A stretch of DNA of 35,764 nt, from contig CALXTR010000015.1 in the NCBI GenBank assembly GCA_944391475.1, positions 1 to 35,764 on the forward strand. The letters run 5' to 3'. Under the pieces are notes generated by a model. That model made no database searches, was not told where the DNA came from, and worked only from the letters and a program-made list of their open reading frames with translations. Source of the stretch: an uncultured Alphaproteobacteria bacterium (lineage in GTDB: Bacteria; Pseudomonadota; Alphaproteobacteria; RF32; CAG-239). Positions 30,083 to 35,764 of the stretch are shown piece by piece (positions within the stretch are counted from its first letter, which is position 1; the number at the start of each line of letters is the position of its first letter). The translations under genes were made by a program, and so were the position numbers.

Positions 30083-30473
30083 TATCCCAAGCATTTTTAA
30101 TATGGTGGATACGTAGCGGAAAGCTTACCAGCACTGCATCAAATCGAACATCGCAATTTTGATAAGCGGGGTGTTTTTGTAAAAACGCCTCAGCACCACG
30201 GATAATTCTTTGTTGCTGAGTGGGGCGAATGGCATAAGCCGCCTTATTCAATCCGGAACGTTTTTTAACCTCTACAAAAATAATCGTGTTTCTTTTTAAT
30301 GCGATAATATCAATTTCTCCGGCATGAGTACCGCGGCCGGTGCGATAGTTGGCGGCGATAATTCGGTAACCATGGCAACGCAGCCACAAACGAGCCCAAA
30401 ATTCGGCTAACTTACCGCCGCGCGGACTACTGGTTTTGGTTTTTGATTTGCAGGGCAAGGGCATAAACCTCAT
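30072..30473 (-). CDS. yraN: YraN family (UPF0102) nuclease-like protein
   Basis: The UPF0102 family has a restriction-endonuclease-like fold but no firmly established function. The motif GEIDIIALKRNTIIFVEVKKR holds the PD-(D/E)XK-type residues E, D and E-x-K. GKLAEFWARLWLRCHGYRIIAANYR is the family's first helix, and DAVLVSF is a late strand. Length of 133 residues is normal. It starts inside the 3' end of rsmI, overlapping by 47 bp, or 38 bp if the fourth codon (ATG at 30464) is the start. GAGG lies only 3 bases before that second ATG. The rsmI-yraN pair is conserved across proteobacteria. Confidence 0.9.
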   Translation of the reverse strand: MRFMPLPCKSKTKTSSPRGGKLAEFWARLWLRCHGYRIIAANYRTGRGTHAGEIDIIALKRNTIIFVEVKKRSGLNKAAYAIRPTQQQRIIRGAEAFLQKHPAYQNCDVRFDAVLVSFPLRIHHIKNAWDINA

Positions 30474-31269
30474 TTTTGTTTAGACCATATTGGGCCACCA
30501 CTTCTTTAACCGCAGTTTTTAAGGGCAGCGAATCCATTTTAGAATACAAGATTGACAGTACATCAATTTCAGCAGCCGATTTTTCTTCTTCTTTGGGCGG
30601 AGCCACCATAAACACCATTTCGCCTTTAGGCTCTTGGGCAGAAAATTTTTCAATAATCTCGGCCGCGTTACCGGTAACGGTTTGCTCATAAATTTTGCTG
30701 ATTTCTCTCACCACCGCCATTTCGCGCAATCCAAAGACTTCTTGAGCCACGGCCAAAGTTTTCAATATCCTCGGAGCGGTTTCATAAAATACCAATGTGG
30801 CGTCTAAATCTTTTAAGCTATCAAACAACTCGCGGCGCGCCTTATCCTTGTTTGGAATAAAGCCGGCAAACATAAACCGATTGGTCGGTAAACCAGATAG
30901 CTGCAAAGCGCATATCAAAGCACAGCACCCGGGGATAGTATAGACATCTATACCTTCTTCTCGGCAAGCACGAATCAGCTTGTAACCGGGGTCAGAAATC
31001 AGCGGCGAACCGGCATCGCTCACCAAAGCCACACTCAAGCCTTCTTTAACCGCATCAATCAGCATTTGAGCGTGTTCGTGTTCGTTGTGGTCGTGGAGCG
31101 TAATAAACTTCTTTTTGATACTAATTCCTAACAGCGAAAAAAGTTTTTTAGTTATCCTCGTATCTTCGCATGCAATAATATCAGCCGCACTCAAGGTTTC
31201 AATCCCGCGTGGGGACATATCTTGAAGATTGCCTATCGGAGTGGCAACGATGTATAAACCTGTTTTCAT
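30427..31269 (-). CDS. rsmI: 16S rRNA 2'-O-ribose C1402 methyltransferase RsmI
   Basis: RsmI methylates the ribose of C1402 in the decoding centre of 16S rRNA, using SAM. GLYIVATPIGNLQDMSPR starts the tetrapyrrole-methylase fold. ACEDTRITKKLFSLLGI, FITLHDHNEHE, VALVSDAGSPLISDPGYKLI (the SAM site) and TIPGCCALICALQLSGLPTNRFMFAGF are family hallmarks, all present. Length of 280 residues is typical. It is divergent from the LpoA-like lipoprotein gene, an arrangement also known in gammaproteobacteria, and overlaps yraN downstream. Confidence 0.96.
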   Translation of the reverse strand: MKTGLYIVATPIGNLQDMSPRGIETLSAADIIACEDTRITKKLFSLLGISIKKKFITLHDHNEHEHAQMLIDAVKEGLSVALVSDAGSPLISDPGYKLIRACREEGIDVYTIPGCCALICALQLSGLPTNRFMFAGFIPNKDKARRELFDSLKDLDATLVFYETAPRILKTLAVAQEVFGLREMAVVREISKIYEQTVTGNAAEIIEKFSAQEPKGEMVFMVAPPKEEEKSAAEIDVLSILYSKMDSLPLKTAVKEVVAQYGLNKNEVYALALQIKNQNQ

Positions 31270-31353
31270 ATATCTCTACTCTTTACAAGACGGTTTTTTT
31301 ATTCTAAATCTTAGTATTATTTGATTAATGATGCTTTTTGAGGAAAATTGCAA

Positions 31354-32766
31354 GTGTTAAAAAAATTCCCTTTATTGCTTTTGGCTTTAATCCTATCGGG
31401 CTGTGCATCTTCTAATAAGCCGGCTCTAACTTCGCAAGACAATTCCGATGTGTTTGATTTCGGTGAAGTGTGGCTCACACCTCAGCAGGAGGAAAACACT
31501 TTTCGGGTGGGTATGCTCTTACCTTTAAGCGGTAAAGCCTCTAAACAAGGTCAAGGCCTTAAAAATGCAGCATTGATGGCTATGGACGATGTCAAAAATC
31601 CTCAGCTGATTTTGCAATTTTATGATACTCAGAGCACGCCAGAAGGAGCCAGAACCGCGGTCGAAAATGCCTTAAGCCAAAAGGTTAAACTGATTGTCGG
31701 ACCGCTGAGCAGTAATGAAGTTAAGGCTATCTCGGAAGAGACTGTTTACAACCAAGTGCCGGTGATTGCTTTTTCAACCTCCAAAGATGTGTTACAGCCC
31801 ACTGTTTATACTTTGGGACTATTAATTGATGAGCAAGTAAACCGTATTATGTCTTATGCCTCTAGCCAAGGGCGCAGTAAATTTGCACTTTTGTTGCCAG
31901 ATAATGCAACCGGAGTTGCAGTAGCAAGAGCTGCTTTGGCATCTGCGGCATTAAATAATGTCGAAGTGACCAAAATTGCCTTCTATCCGCCCAACACGAC
32001 GAACTTTGCCGAGATTGTTAAACAGCTGACTGATTATGGCACACGCAGTGCTTTGCTCAACCGAAAAAAGGCTAACCTTACCGCTTTGGCCAATCAAGGT
32101 GACATTACGGCTCAACGCCAGCTCAAACAGCTTAAAACAACCAACTCAATGGGCGATCCTGGCTTTGATGCTGTATTAATTCCGGAATATGGTTCTAAAC
32201 TCAAATCTATTATCTCGATGTTTGGTTATTATGACGTTTATGCACCGGAAGTAAAATTTCTTGGAACATCTATTTGGGAAAGCAGTCGCCTTAACAAAGA
32301 AAGCATGATTATTAATAGCTGGTATCCGACTTTGTCTCGTTATCAGAGCGCTTATTTTTCTAACAAATATTCCAAACTCTATGGTGAGCGCCCAAACAGC
32401 TTATATTCTTTTGCTTATGATGCCGTAGCGCTATCATCAGCTCTTTCAAAATCGCAAAATAGTGATGACATAAATTATGCCATAACAAACCCAGACGGAT
32501 ATATAGGAATTAACGGAGCGTTCCGTCTGTTTGCCAATGGCAGCAACCAACACAGTCTTGATATTATGGAAATCAGAGCCAACGGTGATGCTGTAGTAGA
32601 TAGCGCGCCCAAAAGGTTTTCCGGTGATGACAGTCACTATTATAACCGTGAACAATTTGGTAGCTATCAACTATCAAGACCGCAGATTTTTGGTAAATCT
32701 TCCGAAGCAGCAGCAGAACAGATTTTCGGAGAGCAGATTTATGACGGGATGGCTCAAGAATTTTAG
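31354..32766 (+). CDS. Penicillin-binding protein activator (LpoA/LppC-like lipoprotein)
   Basis: The family comprises outer-membrane lipoproteins with a periplasmic-binding-protein fold that activate PBP1A in E. coli. The N-terminus LKKFPLLLLALILSGCASS is a lipoprotein signal with lipobox LSGC, the acylated residue being C17. FRVGMLLPLSGKASKQGQGLKNAALMA begins the substrate-binding-protein-like domain. LIVGPLSSNEVKAI and FAYDAVALSSAL are later family motifs. E. coli LpoA has an extra N-terminal TPR domain, missing here. The start is taken as GTG at 31354, with GAGGA about 10 bases upstream; a TTG at 31348 is the alternative. It may work with the PBP1A of this window, which I infer only from the families. 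Confidence 0.85.
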   Translation: MLKKFPLLLLALILSGCASSNKPALTSQDNSDVFDFGEVWLTPQQEENTFRVGMLLPLSGKASKQGQGLKNAALMAMDDVKNPQLILQFYDTQSTPEGARTAVENALSQKVKLIVGPLSSNEVKAISEETVYNQVPVIAFSTSKDVLQPTVYTLGLLIDEQVNRIMSYASSQGRSKFALLLPDNATGVAVARAALASAALNNVEVTKIAFYPPNTTNFAEIVKQLTDYGTRSALLNRKKANLTALANQGDITAQRQLKQLKTTNSMGDPGFDAVLIPEYGSKLKSIISMFGYYDVYAPEVKFLGTSIWESSRLNKESMIINSWYPTLSRYQSAYFSNKYSKLYGERPNSLYSFAYDAVALSSALSKSQNSDDINYAITNPDGYIGINGAFRLFANGSNQHSLDIMEIRANGDAVVDSAPKRFSGDDSHYYNREQFGSYQLSRPQIFGKSSEAAAEQIFGEQIYDGMAQEF

Positions 32767-32785
32767 CTGATAAGTCAAATTTTGC

Positions 32786-32816
32786 TTGAAATATGTTTGC
32801 TTTTCGACAATATTAT
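32786..32816 (+). promoter_or_regulatory. ffs: Candidate promoter of the 4.5S RNA gene
   Basis: TATTAT (32811-32816) lies 6 bases before the first paired base of the RNA. TTGAAA (32786-32791) is 19 bp upstream, longer than ideal. Confidence 0.4.
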
Positions 32817-32821
32817 CAAAA

Positions 32822-32907
32822 GGAGAGCGCTGGGTCAAACCGCCGCCAATCTGGTCAGGTTCGGAAGGAAGCAGCCATAACGGTTTGTTTGAGGTCAGAG
32901 GCTCTCC
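32822..32907 (+). ncRNA. ffs: 4.5S signal recognition particle RNA
   Basis: The sequence contains the SRP helix-8 core GGTCAGGTTCGGAAGGAAGCAG (split here as GGTCAGGTTCGGAAGG then AAGCAG), with the apical GGAA tetraloop and asymmetric bulge that bind Ffh. The ends pair: GGAGAG at 32822-32827 with CTCTCC at 32902-32907. Inner arms, such as CAAACCG with CGGTTTG, extend the hairpin. The length of about 86 bases fits the small bacterial SRP RNA. It lies just upstream of dnaX, its usual neighbour. Exact ends are inferred from pairing. Confidence 0.93.
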
Positions 32908-32931
32908 ACCATTTGTTTTTTAGTTAAGGTC

Positions 32932-34650
32932 ATGGCTGTAGATAGTGATAATCAATATGTAGTTTTAGCCCGCAAGTATCGCCCGCAATCGTTTGATGAT
33001 TTGCTCGGGCAAGATGCTTTGGTGCAGACCTTAACCAATGCCATTAAAAATAATCGTTTGCATCATGCCTATATTTTGACCGGTATCCGCGGAGTGGGTA
33101 AAACGACCACAGCGCGCATTATCGCCAAAGCACTTAACTGTACCGGTAAGGACGGTCAAGGTGGACCAACAATTAAACCTTGCGGTATGTGTGAGAACTG
33201 CAAAGCAATCGCAGCTGGTCGACATATCGACGTGATGGAGCTTGATGCGGCCTCACGTACCGGTGTTGATGATATTCGCGAAATTTTGGATGGAGTTCGC
33301 TATAAACCGACCAACGCCCGCTACAAAATATATATCATCGACGAAGTACACATGCTTTCCAAAAATGCTTTCAATGCATTGTTAAAAACTTTGGAAGAGC
33401 CACCATCGCACGTGAAGTTTATTTTTGCAACTACCGAAATTCGCAAAGTACCAATTACGGTGCTTTCTCGTTGTCAGCGTTTTGATTTGCAGCGCTTGTC
33501 AATTGAAGATTTGATGACTTTGTTTACGCGGATTTTGGAAAAAGAAAAAATTGCCGCAGACACCCAAGCTTTGCAGATTATTGCCAAAGCTGCCGATGGG
33601 TCGGCTCGTGATGGGTTATCGATGTTAGACCAAGCTATCTCGCTTGGGGCCGGAAAAGTCGAAACCGAGATTGTGAAAAATATGATTGGTTTGGCTGATC
33701 GCAACAAAACTTTTGAACTGTTTGAACTGCTGGTGAACGGCAAAACTAACGAACTTTTGGCCAATGTCGAAGAACAATATAAAAATGGCGCCAACCCACT
33801 GACTATTTTGCAAGATTTGGTAAACATCGCCCATATGTTGGCAAAAGCCAAAATTATTCCGAGTTCGGTCGATGATATTAGCTTGTCAGAAAGCGAAAAA
33901 GATTTGTGCAAACGATTGGCTCCCGAAATTTCAATTGCCGTGCTATCTAAGGTTTGGCAAATGCTGATTAAGGGTATCAGTGAGCTTGCAATTGCTCCGG
34001 TGCAAATTGATGCTGTGGAGATGATTTTAATCAGAATTGCTTATTCGGCTAACTTGCCTACTCCTTATGAGCTTTTAAACGACGTAAAAAAAAACTCTAG
34101 CTTAGGTGTATCCACCCCAGTTGCGGCCGTCTCGCATATTGCCCCAGCTTTGGAAAAAAAAAATAATCTGAGCGCACCTTTGGAAACAACCGAAAGGCCA
34201 AAGACAAACTCTGAAGGATTTATCTTTACAAAACCAGAAGAGTTGATTGATTATCTCGAAAATCATAAAAAAATTCTGGCAGCTTGTGCACTAAAAAAAG
34301 ATGTTTCGATTATGGAATTTCGTGACGGATACATCAAAATGGTGGCCGATGCCAAAATCAATACTGATTTTGTGATGAATTTGCACAAAACTTTACTGGA
34401 AGCAACCGGAAAAGAATGGAAAATTGATTCTACCCACGGAACCTTGGGAGAAACAATTGCCAGTAAAGAAAAGGCTGCTGAAGAGGAATACAAAAGAAAT
34501 GTTTCAGAATATCCCTTGGTAAAAGCAATTTTAGCGGAATTCAAGGGTGCAAAAATCGAAACTTTAACTCGCAAAATCAACAACTCAAACGATGTTAGCG
34601 AAAGTGATACCGAAACAAACGATAACGAAATCTTTTTTGATGAGGAGTAA
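32932..34650 (+). CDS. dnaX: DNA polymerase III subunits gamma/tau
   Basis: DnaX is the clamp-loader ATPase that opens the beta ring. YVVLARKYRPQSFDDLLGQDAL starts the AAA+ domain. Walker A GIRGVGKT is at 51-58. The zinc site is C70, C84, C87 and C90. YIIDEVHMLS is Walker B, and the SRC motif (sensor/arginine finger) lies in TVLSRCQRFDLQRLS. The tau-like tail runs to residue 572. Two long A-runs (34086-34094 and 34154-34163) lie just after the clamp-loader domains. Slipping by one base either way at either run meets a stop within a few codons, which would give a gamma-like product of about 389-412 residues. It is followed by ybaB and recR. Confidence 0.96.
   Translation: MAVDSDNQYVVLARKYRPQSFDDLLGQDALVQTLTNAIKNNRLHHAYILTGIRGVGKTTTARIIAKALNCTGKDGQGGPTIKPCGMCENCKAIAAGRHIDVMELDAASRTGVDDIREILDGVRYKPTNARYKIYIIDEVHMLSKNAFNALLKTLEEPPSHVKFIFATTEIRKVPITVLSRCQRFDLQRLSIEDLMTLFTRILEKEKIAADTQALQIIAKAADGSARDGLSMLDQAISLGAGKVETEIVKNMIGLADRNKTFELFELLVNGKTNELLANVEEQYKNGANPLTILQDLVNIAHMLAKAKIIPSSVDDISLSESEKDLCKRLAPEISIAVLSKVWQMLIKGISELAIAPVQIDAVEMILIRIAYSANLPTPYELLNDVKKNSSLGVSTPVAAVSHIAPALEKKNNLSAPLETTERPKTNSEGFIFTKPEELIDYLENHKKILAACALKKDVSIMEFRDGYIKMVADAKINTDFVMNLHKTLLEATGKEWKIDSTHGTLGETIASKEKAAEEEYKRNVSEYPLVKAILAEFKGAKIETLTRKINNSNDVSESDTETNDNEIFFDEE
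34086..34163 (+). promoter_or_regulatory. Possible dnaX slippage sites (A9 and A10 runs)
   Basis: Nine A at 34086-34094 and ten A at 34154-34163 lie in frame within dnaX. With one extra A, the first run leads to CTC TAG and the second directly to TAA. With one A missing, the first leads to ACT CTA GCT TAG and the second to ATA ATC TGA. These are candidates for transcriptional or ribosomal slippage. Confidence 0.5.
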
Positions 34651-34656
34651 GAAAAA

Positions 34657-34977
34657 ATGATGAACATTCAAGGAATCATGAAACAAGCGCAAGCAATGCA
34701 GAAAAGAATGGAAGAAATGCAAGAAAAACTAGCCCAAGAAGAAGTTGAAGGAATTAGTGGCGGCGGAATGGTCAAAGTGGTCTTAAACGGCAAATTTGAA
34801 ATGAAAAAGCTTGAGCTTGACGGCTCCTTAATTAATATCGATGAAAAAGACGTGTTGGAAGATTTGATTATTGCGGCCTATAATGATGCCAAAAACAAGG
34901 TTGATGAAAAAATGCAGAACAGTGTTCAAAGCGTTACCGGAGGTATGAATCTCGGTGGCTTAAAGTTGCCGTTCTAG
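34657..34977 (+). CDS. ybaB: YbaB/EbfC family nucleoid-associated protein
   Basis: YbaB/EbfC proteins are small dimeric DNA-binding proteins. The N-terminal helix MNIQGIMKQAQAMQKRMEEMQEKL and the segment VEGISGGGMVKVVLNGKFEMKKLELD are the family core. The DLIIAAYNDAKNKVDEKM helix and a Gly-rich end (TGGMNLGGLKLPF) complete it. Length is 106 residues. It starts 6 bp after dnaX and 10 bp before recR, the standard dnaX-ybaB-recR operon. Start may be the first or second ATG. Confidence 0.95.
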   Translation: MMNIQGIMKQAQAMQKRMEEMQEKLAQEEVEGISGGGMVKVVLNGKFEMKKLELDGSLINIDEKDVLEDLIIAAYNDAKNKVDEKMQNSVQSVTGGMNLGGLKLPF

Positions 34978-34987
34978 GATACAAAAA

Positions 34988-35581
34988 ATGGCCGGACAAG
35001 ATATTGAAAAATTAGTCAAGTTAGTGTCTAAGCTACCATCGCTTGGGACACGTTCGGCGCGAAGAATCGTGCTCAATTTGCTAAAAAAACGCGAAAATTT
35101 ATTTTTGCCTTTGATTGAGGCAATGCAGAATGTGGCAAGCAATGTAAAGACCTGTGAAATTTGCGGCAACTATGACACTTGCTCACCATGTTCAATTTGT
35201 GCTTCTGAGTTAAGAGAAAACGGAACAATTTGCGTGGTACAAGATGTGGCTGATTTATGGGCCATGGAGCGAGTTTCGTTTTTTAAAGGGAGATACCACG
35301 TTTTAGGGGGAATTTTATCGGCTTTAGACGGGATAACTCCAGAAGATTTGAATATTGAACCCTTACTTGAAAGAATTGCAAAGGAAAATATCAAAGAAGT
35401 GATTTTGGCTTTACCGGCGACTGTTGACGGGCAAATTACCGCGCATTATTTGGTGTCGCGCCTTAAAGATTTTGAGGTGAAAGTTTCAACATTAGCGCAA
35501 GGGATTCCGATGGGTGCAGAGCTTGATTATATGGATGAGGGAACTTTGCAGTTAGCCTTAAATTCACGCAAGGCATTGTAA
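34988..35581 (+). CDS. recR: Recombination protein RecR
   Basis: RecR acts with RecO and RecF to load RecA at single-strand gaps; recF is also in this window. IEKLVKLVSKLPSLGTRSARRIVLNLLK is the helix-hairpin-helix region. CEICGNYDTCSPCSIC is the C4 zinc finger (about 59-74). ICVVQDVADLWAMERVSFFKGRYHVLGG and ALPATVDGQITAHYL belong to the Toprim domain. GIPMGAELDYMDEGTLQLAL is the conserved end with the Walker-B-like segment. Length of 197 residues is standard. It closes the operon and is followed by a terminator. Confidence 0.97.
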   Translation: MAGQDIEKLVKLVSKLPSLGTRSARRIVLNLLKKRENLFLPLIEAMQNVASNVKTCEICGNYDTCSPCSICASELRENGTICVVQDVADLWAMERVSFFKGRYHVLGGILSALDGITPEDLNIEPLLERIAKENIKEVILALPATVDGQITAHYLVSRLKDFEVKVSTLAQGIPMGAELDYMDEGTLQLALNSRKAL

Positions 35582-35606
35582 AACTAACTAAATGAAAATT
35601 TAAATT

Positions 35607-35640
35607 ATACCCTGTTTTTCAGAAGGGTATTTTTTTGTTT
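35607..35640 (+). terminator. Terminator after recR
   Basis: A 7-bp stem (ATACCCT at 35607-35613 with AGGGTAT at 35624-35630) is followed by seven T and then GTTTTT. It ends the dnaX-ybaB-recR transcript. Confidence 0.85.
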
Positions 35641-35764
35641 TTATTAAAAATTGGACAAATTACATTAGGGTAGGCTATTAAATTATCGCAAATTTTGTAA
35701 AAATATATTATGATATTACTTATATATAGAATCGCTAATGGGAGAATCTGTCGGTTTAGGTATC
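35641..35764. other. AT-rich right-edge intergenic region
   Basis: No open frame is seen up to the window edge. Two GAATC sites lie close together near the end (35731-35750 region), and AT-rich hexamers suggest a promoter for a gene beyond the window. Confidence 0.3.

Noticed and set aside
1..35764. Mobile elements, prophage or CRISPR arrays
   Set aside because: No transposase, integrase, terminal repeats or regularly spaced repeats were seen. Gene order is that of a conserved chromosome.

Overview
The window looks like a chromosomal segment of an AT-rich alphaproteobacterium, probably a small-genome, host-associated or otherwise uncultured lineage. The evidence is gene order and family content: mutM, enoyl-CoA hydratase, rpsT, dnaA, dnaN, recF; an alphaproteobacterial-style PTS EIIA/HPr pair; lolA-xthA; an IalB-family protein beside rlmN; gpmI-envC-ctpA-deacetylase-rppH; and ffs-dnaX-ybaB-recR. 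The lineage is inferred from synteny and composition and was not tested by a search. No phage, transposon, CRISPR array, tRNA or rRNA was seen. The only RNA gene is the 4.5S SRP RNA.

Layout. 1-2,807: left-edge fragment of a secreted protein, tsaB with its terminator, and a divergent membrane PAS-domain protein that lacks a kinase output. 2,920-5,484: a charged protein of unknown role, a J-domain protein and a degenerate UbiB-like protein. 5,522-12,345: replication and repair neighbourhood (mutM, small periplasmic protein, enoyl-CoA hydratase-like protein, rpsT, dnaA, dnaN, recF). The rpsT-dnaA gap is rich in GANTC sites. 12,442-15,039: unknown gene, PTS EIIA and HPr, a solitary DNA methyltransferase, a frameshifted gene remnant and a 41-residue Cys-rich peptide. 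15,163-20,704: lolA-xthA, porin plus response regulator, an unknown charged protein, rlmN and an IalB-like protein. 20,764-24,159: CCA-adding enzyme, ribbon-helix-helix protein and PBP1A. 24,242-30,473: gpmI-envC-ctpA-divergent deacetylase-rppH, with yraN and rsmI on the other strand. 31,354-35,581: LpoA-like lipoprotein, ffs, dnaX, ybaB and recR.

How the genes fit together. Replication initiation (DnaA), the clamp (DnaN), the clamp loader (DnaX) and recombination repair (RecF, RecR, YbaB, MutM, XthA) dominate. A second theme is envelope construction and remodelling: LolA, PBP1A, LpoA-like, EnvC, CtpA, deacetylase, porin and IalB. A third is RNA maturation and translation fidelity: TsaB, RlmN, RsmI, CCA enzyme, RppH and SRP RNA.

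The most notable signals are these. Two long A-runs in dnaX each lead straight into stops in both alternative frames, which could make a short gamma-like product. Four GANTC sites are spaced 9-10 bp apart upstream of dnaA. Several proteins keep their family fold but have lost hallmark catalytic or metal-binding residues: UbiB-like, divergent deacetylase, enoyl-CoA hydratase and the MutM zinc finger. A gene remnant behind the methyltransferase can be restored on paper by adding single bases.
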